Shown here: positions 18,622 to 27,537 of the stretch, piece by piece
Position numbering within the stretch: position 1 is the stretch's first letter
How the letters are laid out: each line of letters starts with the position of its first letter
DNA from: Pseudomonas viridiflava
Lineage (GTDB): Bacteria; Pseudomonadota; Gammaproteobacteria; Pseudomonadales; Pseudomonadaceae
Assembly (NCBI RefSeq): GCF_900589395.1
Contig: NZ_UUIS01000093.1
Location: forward strand, 94,888 to 158,887
Length of the DNA stretch: 64,000 nt
Direction of reading: 5' to 3'
Position numbers and translations under genes: made by a program
The notes under the pieces: generated by a model
The model's database searches: none
What the model was told of the DNA's origin: nothing
The model's input: only the letters and a program-made list of their open reading frames with translations

Positions 18622-19797
18622 CTATCGGTCAAGTGCGGTATCCGCCTTATAAACCTGCAAGGCGTGCAGGCGTGCGTCCTTGAGGGCGTTGCCCAGATCC
18701 TGGCCCTTGAGGCCCTTTTCCAGCAGCGGCTGCACAGGCACCGTGCGGGCGGCGTTGGCCGCGCCTTGCAGGTAGGCGGCCTGTGGATAAAGCTGATCTT
18801 CACAGCCTGGGCGCGCGCGGGCGTCCATCTCACACGCGGCAATGAACTCTTCAAAGCGCTGCGGGCGGCGGTAAACGTCAAAGTTGTGCAACAGCTCCAG
18901 CAGGACCGCTGGCTCAAGGGTCAGGGCCTGGTGTCCATGGGGCAAGTGCCGTCCAGCCAGGTATGCCAGCTCCTGGCACTCCCGAGGCGCGCGAAAGCGC
19001 TCGTTGATCGCCTTGATCGAGGCCGCGCTCAGGCTGTGCAGCAGACAGGCCCAGCGCACGCTCAGCGGCTGCAGGTGCCGCAGGTGCCGGGCACACAGGT
19101 GCAAGGTGCTCAGGGCATGCCCGCCAGCATCGGTTTGAGGGGCGTGTGACTCATCGAACAGCGCTTCGATTTCCGGCATCAATTCTTTCAGCGCGCCGCA
19201 TTCATGCAGTACGCGAATGAACACGTCCGGGCGCTCTTCCATCAGGGCGCGTGAGATTTCCTTCCAGCAGCGCTCAGGCGTCAAAGCCTTGAGTTCGCCC
19301 GACTCGCTGAGCTGGCGCATCAGCGCCAGTGTCTCGGTAGCCACGCTGAAACCGCGTGGTGCGTAGCGTGCGGCAAAGCGGGCTACGCGCAAGACTCTGA
19401 GCGGATCTTCGGCAAACGATGGCGAAACGTGACGCAGAATACGGGCTTCCAGATCGCGTTGTCCGCCGTACGGATCAGTCAGATTGCCGTCTTTGTCCTC
19501 GGCGATGGCATTGATGGTCAGGTCTCGGCGGATCAGGTCCTGCTCCAGCGTAACGTTGGGGCTGGCATGAAAGACAAAGCCGCCGTAGCCGACGCCGCTT
19601 TTGCGTTCGGTGCGCGCCAGCGCATATTCCTCGCCGGTCAATGGGTGAAGAAAAACCGGAAAATCAGTGCCCACCGGTCGATAACCCTTGACCAGCATTT
19701 CATCGCCGGTGGCGCCGACCACAACCCAGTCGACGTCAGTAACCGGTTGTCCCAGAAGACGGTCGCGTACGGCGCCGCCCACTTTATAAATCTGCAT
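18622..19797 (-). CDS. cca: CCA tRNA nucleotidyltransferase lacking an HD motif
   Basis: This enzyme adds or repairs the 3' CCA of tRNAs. The 391-residue product begins MQIYKVGGAVRDRLLG, with GGAGG seven bases upstream. It carries the class II nucleotidyltransferase signature (GGAVRD, then DVDWVVVGAT), RRDLTINAIA, and the EDPLRVLRVARFAARY and ALTPERCWKE motifs. In E. coli a C-terminal HD phosphohydrolase domain has HDLGK followed by a WPRHHGHE-type loop. Here the region reads CLLHSLSAASIKAINERF: the Asp is gone and some 20 residues are missing. CCA addition should be intact, and the HD-linked phosphatase and phosphodiesterase activities lost. Confidence 0.95.
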   Translation of the reverse strand: MQIYKVGGAVRDRLLGQPVTDVDWVVVGATGDEMLVKGYRPVGTDFPVFLHPLTGEEYALARTERKSGVGYGGFVFHASPNVTLEQDLIRRDLTINAIAEDKDGNLTDPYGGQRDLEARILRHVSPSFAEDPLRVLRVARFAARYAPRGFSVATETLALMRQLSESGELKALTPERCWKEISRALMEERPDVFIRVLHECGALKELMPEIEALFDESHAPQTDAGGHALSTLHLCARHLRHLQPLSVRWACLLHSLSAASIKAINERFRAPRECQELAYLAGRHLPHGHQALTLEPAVLLELLHNFDVYRRPQRFEEFIAACEMDARARPGCEDQLYPQAAYLQGAANAARTVPVQPLLEKGLKGQDLGNALKDARLHALQVYKADTALDR

Positions 19798-19853
19798 AAA
19801 AAACCTCCGTAAGCGCGACAGGATAAACCTTGTGCCGCGCCGGCGGAGGTTAA

Positions 19854-19874
19854 AACTGCATGACGAATGCAGTT
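19854..19874 (-). terminator. Terminator of the prkA-yeaH-spoVR run
   Basis: AACTGCAT and ATGCAGTT form a perfect 8-bp stem with a 5-base loop. On the minus strand it overlaps the last base of the spoVR stop and is followed by TTTT. Confidence 0.75.
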
Positions 19875-21439
19875 CAGAGGTGGTGGACCACGCCCATGTC
19901 GACCCGCGGATAGTCACCGTCGGCGTGTTCGCTGCGGGCAGGCACGTGATGGGTCTTGACCAGTTGATCGCCCTGCAGGCTTTCGAGGTGGACATCGAAA
20001 CCCCACAGGCGGTGCAGGTGCTTGAGCACCTCCTCGGTGGAGTCGCCCAGCGGTTTGCGGTTGTGCTGCTGGTGGCGCAGGGTCAGCGAACGGTCGCCGC
20101 GGCGATCGATGCTGTAGATCTGCACATTGGGCTCGCGATTGCCCAGGTTGTACTGGGCCGACAGGGTTTCGCGCACCGTGCGGTAACCGGCCTCGTCGTG
20201 AATGGCCGGTACCAGCAGCTCGTCTTTCTGGTCATCGTCCATGATGCTGAACAGTTTGAGGTCGCGAATGACCTTGGGCGACAGGTACTGGAGGATGAAG
20301 CTTTCGTCCTTGAAGCTGCTCATGGCGAACTTGAGGGTGCTCAGCCAGTCGCTGCCGGCAATTTCCGGGAACCAGTGACGGTCTTCATCGGTGGGGTGCT
20401 CGCACATGCGGCGGATGTCCTGGAACATCGAGAAGCCCAGGGTGTAGGGGTTGATACCGCTGTAGTAGGGGCTGTCGAAGCCTGGCTGGTAGATCACGCT
20501 GGTGTGCGACTGGATGAATTCGAACATGAAGCCGTCGGTGACCAAACCCTCGTCATACAGGTCGTTCATCAGTGTGTAGTGCCAGAAGGTCGCCCAGCCT
20601 TCGTTCATGACCTGGGTCTGGCGCTGCGGGTAGAAGTACTGCGCGATCTTGCGCACGATGCGCACCACTTCACGCTGCCAGGGTTCCAGCAACGGGGCGT
20701 GCTTTTCGATGAAATACAGGATGTTTTCCTGGGGTTCGGCCGGGAAGCGCGCGTTGTCTTCCTTGCTGCCCTTGCCGGCGCTTTTGGGGATGGTGCGCCA
20801 CAGGTCGTTGATCTGCCGCTGCAGGTGCTCTTCGCGGTCCTTCTGCCGGCGCCGCTCTTCTTCGGCAGAAATCGGGTAGGGGCGCTTGTAGCGGTCCACG
20901 CCGTAGTTCATCAGTGCATGGCAGGAGTCGATCAGGTCTTCCACAGCGTCGATACCGTGGCGTTCCTCGCACTGGGTGATGTACTGCTTGGCGAAGACCA
21001 AGTAGTCAATGATCGAACTGGCGTCGGTCCAGGTGCGGAACAGGTAGTTGCCCTTGAAAAAACTGTTGTGCCCATAGCAGGCATGCGCCACCACCAGTGC
21101 CTGCATGCACATGGTGTTTTCTTCCATCAGGTAGGCGATGCACGGGTCGGAGTTGATGACGATCTCGTAGGCCAGGCCCATCTGTCCCCGTGAATAGGAT
21201 TTTTCCGTGCTCAGGAACTGCTTGCCATAGGACCAGTGGTGATAGCCCAGCGGCATGCCCACCGAGGCGTAGGCGTCCATCATCTGTTCGGCGGTGATGA
21301 CCTCGATCTGGTTGGGGTACGTGTCCAGGGCATAACGCTCGGCGATACGGCTGATTTCGCGGTCGTAGGCCTGGATCAGTTCAAAGGTCCACTCTGACCC
21401 GGTGGAGAGGGGCTGGCGTTTCTGGTCTCTGGCGGTCAT
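19874..21439 (-). CDS. SpoVR family protein
   Basis: A 521-residue protein of the SpoVR/YcgB family: EWTFELIQAYDREISRIAERYALDTYPNQIEVITAEQMMDAY at the start, HHWSYGKQF, the HACYGHNSFFKGNYLF block and MNEGWATFWHYT, which carries conserved His/Glu residues resembling a metallo-enzyme site. Its biochemical role is not established. It follows yeaH with an ATGA overlap, and prkA precedes both. This trio is widely conserved in proteobacteria and linked to stationary-phase and nitrogen-stress responses. Confidence 0.95.
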   Translation of the reverse strand: MTARDQKRQPLSTGSEWTFELIQAYDREISRIAERYALDTYPNQIEVITAEQMMDAYASVGMPLGYHHWSYGKQFLSTEKSYSRGQMGLAYEIVINSDPCIAYLMEENTMCMQALVVAHACYGHNSFFKGNYLFRTWTDASSIIDYLVFAKQYITQCEERHGIDAVEDLIDSCHALMNYGVDRYKRPYPISAEEERRRQKDREEHLQRQINDLWRTIPKSAGKGSKEDNARFPAEPQENILYFIEKHAPLLEPWQREVVRIVRKIAQYFYPQRQTQVMNEGWATFWHYTLMNDLYDEGLVTDGFMFEFIQSHTSVIYQPGFDSPYYSGINPYTLGFSMFQDIRRMCEHPTDEDRHWFPEIAGSDWLSTLKFAMSSFKDESFILQYLSPKVIRDLKLFSIMDDDQKDELLVPAIHDEAGYRTVRETLSAQYNLGNREPNVQIYSIDRRGDRSLTLRHQQHNRKPLGDSTEEVLKHLHRLWGFDVHLESLQGDQLVKTHHVPARSEHADGDYPRVDMGVVHHL

Positions 21440-22707
21440 GTGGCTAACCTGCGCTGGAAGAGTTCTCGGAAGACCGGGTAGATATCACCGGCCGACACCA
21501 GCTGCTGCTGGGCAAAGGTATCGGCGAACGCTTCGCCGATGCGCTCGTATTCGAACCACAGGGCCTGGTGTTCGCGCGGGGTGATTTCCACATAGGTGTA
21601 GTACTGCACGAACGGCATGATCTGCTTGGTCAGGATCTCGCGGCAGATCGGCGAGTCGTCGTTCCAGTTGTCGCCATCGGAGGCTTGCGCGGCATAGATG
21701 TTCCAGTCGCTGGCCGGGTAGCGCTCGGCCATGATCTCCTGCATCAGTTTCAGCGCGCTGGACACGATGGTGCCGCCGGTCTCGCGAGAATAGAAAAACT
21801 CTTCTTCGTCCACTTCCCGGGCGCTGGTGTGGTGACGGATGAACACGACGTCGATCTTGTCGTAGTTTCGCTTGAGAAACAGGTACAGCAGGATGAAGAA
21901 GCGCTTGGCGACATCCTTGGTGGCCTGGGTCATGGAGCCGGAAACGTCCATCAGGCAGAACATCACGGCCTTGGAGCTGGGGTTGGGTTGCTTGACCAGC
22001 AGGTTGTACTTGAGGTCGAACGTGTCGAGGTAAGGCACGCGGCGGATACGTGCCTTGAGACGTTCGATTTCTCCTTCCAGCTCCTGGATATCGCCGAAGT
22101 TATCCGGTTCTTCGCGCTTGATGCGCTCCAGTTCTGCCGTAGCTTCGCGCAGCTTGGCGCGGCTGCTGCCCGATAGCGCGATGCGCCGGGCATGGGCCGA
22201 ACGCAGGGTACGAATGATGTTGATGCGTGAAGGGTTGCCCTCGTTGCTGATGCCGGCACGCACGGTCTTGAAGGTGTCGGTGCCCACCAGGTTGCGCTTG
22301 ACCAGATTGGGCAGCTCAAGGTCCTCGAACATGAATTCGAGAAACTCCTCCTGGGTGATCTGGAACACGAACTCGTCCATGCCTTCGCCGGAGTTGCTCG
22401 CCTTGCCAGGCCCTTTGCCCCCCCCGCCGCCTTGCGGGCGGGGGATGCGCTCACCGGTGGTGAATTCCTTGTTGCCCGGATGAACCACGGTTTGCTTGCC
22501 ACCGCGGCCATGGTGCAGGACCGGCTCGTCAATGTCGCGGCCGGGAATGCTGATCTGCTCGCCGTGCTCCATGTCGGTGATGGAGCGCCGGCCGACGGCT
22601 TCTTCTACTGCCTTCTTGATGTGATCACGGTAGCGCCGCAGGAAACGCTGGCGATTCACCGTGCTTTTATTCTTGCCATTGAGGCGTCGGTCGATCACAT
22701 AACTCAT
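21436..22707 (-). CDS. YeaH/YhbH family protein (DUF444)
   Basis: A 423-residue protein starting MSYVIDRRLNGKNKSTVNRQRF, with GGAGGG before the ATG. It has the DUF444 arrangement: a basic N-terminus, a glycine-rich low-complexity patch (PQGGGGGKGPGKAS, about 85-105) and a C-terminal von Willebrand A-like domain with a MIDAS-type DVSGSM motif. It is thought to act with the PrkA kinase, which is encoded upstream; its stop overlaps the spoVR start. Confidence 0.93.
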   Translation of the reverse strand: MSYVIDRRLNGKNKSTVNRQRFLRRYRDHIKKAVEEAVGRRSITDMEHGEQISIPGRDIDEPVLHHGRGGKQTVVHPGNKEFTTGERIPRPQGGGGGKGPGKASNSGEGMDEFVFQITQEEFLEFMFEDLELPNLVKRNLVGTDTFKTVRAGISNEGNPSRINIIRTLRSAHARRIALSGSSRAKLREATAELERIKREEPDNFGDIQELEGEIERLKARIRRVPYLDTFDLKYNLLVKQPNPSSKAVMFCLMDVSGSMTQATKDVAKRFFILLYLFLKRNYDKIDVVFIRHHTSAREVDEEEFFYSRETGGTIVSSALKLMQEIMAERYPASDWNIYAAQASDGDNWNDDSPICREILTKQIMPFVQYYTYVEITPREHQALWFEYERIGEAFADTFAQQQLVSAGDIYPVFRELFQRRLAT

Positions 22708-22722
22708 CGGGAGCCCTCCGGG

Positions 22723-22822
22723 CAGCTGCAAGTGGGATGCAGCCTCAAGCCGCAAGCCGGTCATCGCACGGCCTGGATTGGCCCGTTCCGGCTTGCCGCC
22801 TGAGGCTTGAGGCTTACAGCTG
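22723..22822. repeat. Imperfect long palindrome between prkA and yeaH
   Basis: CAGCTGCAAG, GCCTCAAGCCGCAAGCCGG on the left and CCGGCTTGCCGCCTGAGGC, GGCTTACAGCTG on the right fold against each other over about 100 bases. The unit GCTTGAGGCTTG-like text is a known type of Pseudomonas repeat. Lying inside an operon, it may tune the prkA to yeaH ratio. Confidence 0.6.
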
Positions 22823-22824
22823 CT

Positions 22825-24747
22825 TCACTGCGACTTGCGTACGCGCAGGTACCATTCCGAGAGCAGGCGCACCTGTTTGTCGGTGTAGCCCCGTTCGACC
22901 ATCCTGGTGACGAAGTCATTATGTTTCTGCTGGTCTTCCTTGCTGGCCTTGGCGTTGAAGCTGATGACCGGAAGCAGGTCTTCGGTGTTGGAGAACATTT
23001 TCTTCTCGATCACCACCCGCAGTTTCTCGTAGCTCAACCAGGTCGGGTTCTTGCCGTTGTTGTTGGCGCGGGCGCGCAGGACGAAGTTGACAATCTCGTT
23101 ACGGAAATCCTTCGGATTGCTGATGCCGGCCGGTTTTTCGATTTTCTCCAGTTCTTCGTTCAAGGCCACCCGGTTGAGGATTTCGCCGGTTTCCGGGTCG
23201 CGGTATTCCTGGTCCTGAATCCAGAAATCGGCATACAGCACATAGCGGTCGAAGATGTTCTGCCCGTATTCGCTGTAGGACTCCAGGTACGCTGTCTGGA
23301 TTTCCTTGCCGATGAACTCGATGTAGCGCGGCGCCAGGTACTCCTTGATGAAGCGCAGGTAGCGCTCGCGGGTTTCGGCCGGGAACTGCTCCTGCTCGAT
23401 CTGCTGCTCCAGCACATACAGCAGGTGCACCGGGTTGGCGGCGATCTCATGAGGGTCGAAGTTGAAGACCTTGGAGAGGATCTTGAAGGCAAAGCGGGTC
23501 GACAGGCCGGTCATGCCTTCGTCGACGCCGGCACTGTCGCGGTACTCCTGGATCGACTTGGCCTTGGGGTCGGTGTCCTTGAGATTTTCACCGTCGTAGA
23601 CCCGCATCTTGGAATAGATGTTGGAGTTGTCCGGCTCCTTGAGGCGCGACAGCGTGGTGAACTGCGCCAGCATCTTCAAGGTGTCGGGCGCGCAGTGAGC
23701 CTGGGCCAGCGAGCTGTTGACCAGCAGTTTTTCATAGATTTTGATCTCATCGCTGACACGCAGGCAGTACGGCACCTTGACGATGTAGATCCGGTCGATG
23801 AACGCTTCGTTGTTCTTGTTGTTGCGGAAGGTATGCCACTCCGATTCGTTGGAGTGGGCCAGCAGGATGCCGTTGAACGGAATCGCGCCTAGGCCCTCGG
23901 TGCTGTTGTAGTTGCCTTCCTGGGTGGCGGTGAGCAAGGGGTGCAGGACCTTGATCGGTGCCTTGAACATTTCGACGAACTCCATCAGGCCCTGGTTGGC
24001 CCGGCACAGTGCGCCCGAGTAGCTGTAGGCGTCTGCGTCGTTCTGCGGGAATTCTTCGAGCTTGCGGATATCGACCTTGCCCACCAGCGCCGAAATGTCC
24101 TGGTTGTTCTCATCCCCCGGCTCGGTCTTGGCGACTGCGATCTGGTTGAGGATCGAGGGGTACAGCTTGACCACCTTGAACTGACTGATGTCACCGCCAA
24201 ACTCGGCCAACCGCTTGGTGGCCCAGGGCGACATGATGGTGCTCAGGTAGCGTCGCGAAATGCCGAAGTCTTCTTCGAGGATGTCGCCATCTTCGGCGGC
24301 ATTGAACAGCCCCAGTGGTGATTCAAAGACCGGAGAGCCCTTGATGGCGTAGAACGGGACTTTCTGGATCAGTTGTTTGAGTTTTTCAGCCAGGGAGGAT
24401 TTACCACCCCCTACCGGCCCGAGCAGATAGAGGATCTGTTTCTTTTCTTCCAGGCCTTGGGCGGCGTGGCGGAAATACGAAACGATCTGCTCGATGCACT
24501 CTTCCATGCCATGGAAATCCGCAAAGGCCGGGTAGCGGCGGATGACCTTGTTGGAAAAGATTCGCGACAACCGCGGGTTGACGGACGTATCCACCAACTC
24601 GGGTTCCCCTATGGCCAGCAACAGGCGTTCTGCTGCCGATGCATAGGCGCTTCGGTCACGTTTGCAGAGCTCAAGGTACTCCTGTAGTGAGAGCTCTTCC
24701 TGGCGTGTGGTTTCGAAGCGTTGTTGGAAGTGGCTAAAAATACTCAT
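22825..24747 (-). CDS. prkA: PrkA family serine protein kinase
   Basis: A 640-residue protein of the PrkA/YeaG family. An AAA-type nucleotide-binding domain occupies the first two-thirds, with Walker A GPVGGGKSS near residue 111 (YLLGPVGGGKSSLAEKLK), an NGILLAHSNESEW sensor-like segment and FIDRIYIVKVPY. The C-terminal PrkA domain contains the family-specific REFIKEYLAPRYIEF-like stretch. Homologues phosphorylate proteins on Ser and also resemble AAA+ proteases. It is the first gene of prkA-yeaH-spoVR. Confidence 0.95.
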   Translation of the reverse strand: MSIFSHFQQRFETTRQEELSLQEYLELCKRDRSAYASAAERLLLAIGEPELVDTSVNPRLSRIFSNKVIRRYPAFADFHGMEECIEQIVSYFRHAAQGLEEKKQILYLLGPVGGGKSSLAEKLKQLIQKVPFYAIKGSPVFESPLGLFNAAEDGDILEEDFGISRRYLSTIMSPWATKRLAEFGGDISQFKVVKLYPSILNQIAVAKTEPGDENNQDISALVGKVDIRKLEEFPQNDADAYSYSGALCRANQGLMEFVEMFKAPIKVLHPLLTATQEGNYNSTEGLGAIPFNGILLAHSNESEWHTFRNNKNNEAFIDRIYIVKVPYCLRVSDEIKIYEKLLVNSSLAQAHCAPDTLKMLAQFTTLSRLKEPDNSNIYSKMRVYDGENLKDTDPKAKSIQEYRDSAGVDEGMTGLSTRFAFKILSKVFNFDPHEIAANPVHLLYVLEQQIEQEQFPAETRERYLRFIKEYLAPRYIEFIGKEIQTAYLESYSEYGQNIFDRYVLYADFWIQDQEYRDPETGEILNRVALNEELEKIEKPAGISNPKDFRNEIVNFVLRARANNNGKNPTWLSYEKLRVVIEKKMFSNTEDLLPVISFNAKASKEDQQKHNDFVTRMVERGYTDKQVRLLSEWYLRVRKSQ

Positions 24748-24980
24748 GACGTCACCTCGCTCGATACGTTGAGCCGGCGGCGGATCGTCAGTCGATGCTG
24801 GCAGCAGCTGAGTATCCAGATGCCGTTACCCCCCAAACACCATGAAAGTAACTACCGATGACCCACGCGCCGGTGTACCGGCTCTCCCCTGATTACGGAT
24901 GGCCTGTGGGTAAGAATAGATGGCTTTCGGGAAGATAAAGAAGGGATGTGAAAATAGTCTGGCCAACCGTTCATCGGATT

Positions 24981-25015
24981 CAGGCTCAAACCCGCGTCGT
25001 ACGCGGCTTGAGCCT
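24981..25015. terminator. Long hairpin downstream of glpE
   Basis: CAGGCTCAA-ACCCGCG and CGCGG-CTTGAGCCTG pair over about 15 bp around a small loop. A run of seven T lies a few bases beyond on the plus strand, but none follows on the minus strand. It is probably a 3'-end structure for glpE. Confidence 0.45.
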
Positions 25016-25034
25016 GCATGAAATTTTTTTGCAC

Positions 25035-25355
25035 TCAGCCCTGTGCAGTGTCGTCGGGGTAAGTGGCGCGCCACAGCTCGAAACCGCCGTCGAGGCTGTA
25101 CACGTCCGAGAAGCCCTGGCCCACCAGATAGGCTGCTGCGCTCTGGCTGGAATTGCCGTGGTAGCAGACCACGACCAGAGGCTGGTCCAGGTCGGCCTTG
25201 GCGATGAAATCGGCGATGGAGTGGTTGTCCAGATGCCGCGAGCCGCTGATGTGCCGGGTGGCAAAGGTTTCCGGATCGCGGATGTCGACCAGCACGGCGC
25301 CCTGTTCGCGCAGGGCATGGGCCTGGTCGGGGGCAATGCGTTTGAATTCGGTCAT
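25035..25355 (-). CDS. glpE: Thiosulfate sulfurtransferase GlpE (rhodanese)
   Basis: A 106-residue single-domain rhodanese that moves sulfane sulfur from thiosulfate to an acceptor such as cyanide or thioredoxin. It shows VLVDIRDPETFATRHISGS (the CH2A-like motif) and the active-site loop VVCYHGNSSQ with the catalytic Cys. AGGAG precedes the ATG by nine bases. It follows apaH by 27 bases and may be read from the apaG-apaH transcript. Confidence 0.93.
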   Translation of the reverse strand: MTEFKRIAPDQAHALREQGAVLVDIRDPETFATRHISGSRHLDNHSIADFIAKADLDQPLVVVCYHGNSSQSAAAYLVGQGFSDVYSLDGGFELWRATYPDDTAQG

Positions 25356-25382
25356 GCTGAAAACTCCTGGGCTGAAAACGAA

Positions 25383-26243
25383 TCAGGCATGGCTGGCGCC
25401 GGCCGGGGGGTGGTCGGCGGCGTGGCCATCGGGGGTGCAATTGCAGTGATGGCGTTGCAGGGTGTCGACGTTGAGCAGTGTCATGCTGCCGCCCCAGACG
25501 CAACCGCTGTCCAGGGCAAAGACATCGGGCTCCTCGCAACGGCCTTCAAGGGCGGCCCAGTGACCGAAGATGATCTTCACGTCACGGGTCTTGCGCTGTG
25601 GGTGGCTGAACCAGGGGGCGTAGCCGGGCATGGCGGTCTCGATGCCTTCCTTGCCCTTGAGGTCCAGCCGGCCGTCGCTGGTGCAGAAACGCATGCGGGT
25701 GAAATAGTTGGTGATGACCCGCAGGCGGGTGGTGCCTTGCAGGGTGTTGTCCCACCGGGCAGGTTCGTTGCCATACATGTTGGCCAGGAAGCGCTCGTAC
25801 AGTTTGTCGTCCTGCAGCGCCTGCTCGACCTCGCCGGCCAGCTTCAGGGCTTTCTTGAGCGACCACTGGGGCGGGATGCCTGCGTGGGCCATGGCAATGT
25901 TGCGCTCGGCGTCGTAGTGCATCAGTTTCTGCCGGCGCAGCCAGTCGAGCAGCACCGGGCAGTCGGGCGCCTCGATGATTTCGCGCAGGGTGTCGGACTT
26001 TTTCAGGCGTTCGACGTGCCGGGACGCGGCCAGCAGGTGCAGGTCGTGGTTGCCCAGTACGCAGGTGAGCGAATCGCGGATGCCGTACAGAAAACGCAGG
26101 GTTTCCAGCGATTGCGGGCCCCGGTTGATCAGGTCGCCCACCAGCCACAGCCGATCGCTGCCGGGGGTGAAGCGGACCTCATCCAGCAGGCACTTGAGCG
26201 GTTCCAGGCAACCCTGCAGGTCACCGACGGCGTACACCGCCAT
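25383..26243 (-). CDS. apaH: Symmetrical diadenosine tetraphosphatase ApaH
   Basis: ApaH splits Ap4A and related dinucleotides, including Np4-capped RNA 5' ends, to ADP. The 286-residue product starts MAVYAVGDLQGC and has the metallophosphatase motifs GDLQG, LVGDLINRGPQS and CVLGNHDLHLLA, with later MAHAGIPP and IFGHWAAL. It overlaps apaG in an ATGA arrangement and is part of the conserved lptD-surA-pdxA-rsmA-apaG-apaH run. Confidence 0.98.
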   Translation of the reverse strand: MAVYAVGDLQGCLEPLKCLLDEVRFTPGSDRLWLVGDLINRGPQSLETLRFLYGIRDSLTCVLGNHDLHLLAASRHVERLKKSDTLREIIEAPDCPVLLDWLRRQKLMHYDAERNIAMAHAGIPPQWSLKKALKLAGEVEQALQDDKLYERFLANMYGNEPARWDNTLQGTTRLRVITNYFTRMRFCTSDGRLDLKGKEGIETAMPGYAPWFSHPQRKTRDVKIIFGHWAALEGRCEEPDVFALDSGCVWGGSMTLLNVDTLQRHHCNCTPDGHAADHPPAGASHA

Positions 26244-26623
26244 CAGTGCAGGGCGCCCGGCACGGCCAGGCGGAAGGGGGCGATGATGGCGTCGAAGCGT
26301 TTGCCGTCTTCGGCCAGCATCTGGTAGCTGCCCTGCATGTTGCCGACCTTGGTGGGCATGACCGTGCCGCTGCTGTAGGTGTGGCTCTGGCCGGCGGCGA
26401 TCAGCGGTTGCTCACCGACCACGCCGTCGCCGCGCACTTCTTCGACCTGGCCATTGCCGTCGGTGATGACCCAGTGGCGCGACAGCAACTGGGCCGGCAG
26501 TTCGCCGTTGTTGTGCACGGTGATGGTGTAGGCGAAGGCGAAGCGGTCGTGCTCGGGGTTCGATTGTTCGGCGAGATAGCGCGTAACGACGCTGACATCA
26601 ACCTGGTAACGGGAATCGGACAT
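26243..26623 (-). CDS. apaG: ApaG protein
   Basis: A 126-residue protein with an FN3-like beta sandwich, typical of ApaG: VSVVTRYLAEQSNPEHDRFAFAYTITVHN, then the SRHWVITDGNGQVEEVRGDGVVGEQP block and GSYQMLAEDG. It is encoded with apaH in many gamma-proteobacteria; its function is not firmly known. The stop overlaps the apaH start. Confidence 0.96.
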   Translation of the reverse strand: MSDSRYQVDVSVVTRYLAEQSNPEHDRFAFAYTITVHNNGELPAQLLSRHWVITDGNGQVEEVRGDGVVGEQPLIAAGQSHTYSSGTVMPTKVGNMQGSYQMLAEDGKRFDAIIAPFRLAVPGALH

Positions 26624-26730
26624 GCGGAAGGCCTTGAAAACGAGAGCGGAAATAACGCAAGCACCGGCTCAGTCTAGGCCATCTACAGGGAAGTCACTGA
26701 ATATGAACGTCCCTGCAGTGGCCTTGCCGG

Positions 26731-27537
26731 TCATTGGACGGGCGGTTTCTCGCTGAGCTGGTCAGCCAGCCGGACAAACGCCGCAAGGTCGAGCTGTTCG
26801 GGGCGCAGACTGCCATCGACCCCGGCCGCTGCGATCTCGTCGCTGGTCAGCAGCAGCTTGAGGGTGTTGCGCAGGGTCTTGCGCCGCTGATTGAACGCTT
26901 CGCGCACCACGCGCTCGAGCAAGCGATGATCCTTGGCCGGGTGCGGCAGGGTGTCGTGCGGCACCAGGCGCACGATGGCCGAGTCGACCTTGGGCGGCGG
27001 GTTGAACGCGCCAGGGCCCACGTTGAACAGGTGTTCCACGCGGCAGTGGTACTGGACCATGATCGACAGGCGACCCCAGTCGCCACCGCCGGGGCCGGCC
27101 GCCAGGCGCTCGACCACTTCCTTTTGCAGCATGAAGTGCATGTCGCGGATCAGGCCGGCATTGCTCAACAGGTGAAAGATCAGCGGGGTCGAAATGTTGT
27201 AAGGCAGGTTGCCGACCACGCGCAGGCTGTTGGGGGCGGCATCCAGGCTGGTGAAGTCGAACTTCAGGGCATCGCCCTGGTGCAGGTTGAAGTTCGGCTT
27301 GCCGGCGAACTGGCTGTTGAGGATCGGAATCAGATCCTTGTCCAGTTCGACCACGTCCAGCTGTGCACCACTGCCCAGCAAGCCTTCGGTCAGGGCTCCC
27401 TGGCCCGGGCCGATTTCCAGCAGGCGGTCTTCGGGGCGGGCGCGGATGGCGCGCAGGATGCGGTCGATGACGCCGGCGTCGTGCAGGAAGTTCTGGCCGA
27501 AACGCTTGCGCGCCCGGTGTTGGTATTGCTCGGTCAT
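26731..27537 (-). CDS. rsmA: 16S rRNA dimethyladenosine transferase RsmA (KsgA)
   Basis: RsmA dimethylates A1518 and A1519 of 16S rRNA late in 30S assembly. The 268-residue product has KRFGQNFLHD at the N-terminus, the SAM-binding LLEIGPGQGALTEGLL, the acidic VVELDKDL and the catalytic NLPYNIS motif. It overlaps the pdxA stop by one base (TAATG). Confidence 0.98.
   Translation of the reverse strand: MTEQYQHRARKRFGQNFLHDAGVIDRILRAIRARPEDRLLEIGPGQGALTEGLLGSGAQLDVVELDKDLIPILNSQFAGKPNFNLHQGDALKFDFTSLDAAPNSLRVVGNLPYNISTPLIFHLLSNAGLIRDMHFMLQKEVVERLAAGPGGGDWGRLSIMVQYHCRVEHLFNVGPGAFNPPPKVDSAIVRLVPHDTLPHPAKDHRLLERVVREAFNQRRKTLRNTLKLLLTSDEIAAAGVDGSLRPEQLDLAAFVRLADQLSEKPPVQ

Noticed and set aside
24852..25034. 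Small minus-strand frames between prkA and glpE
   Set aside because: They have no ribosome site or family match; the gap is better explained by a hairpin and untranslated sequence.
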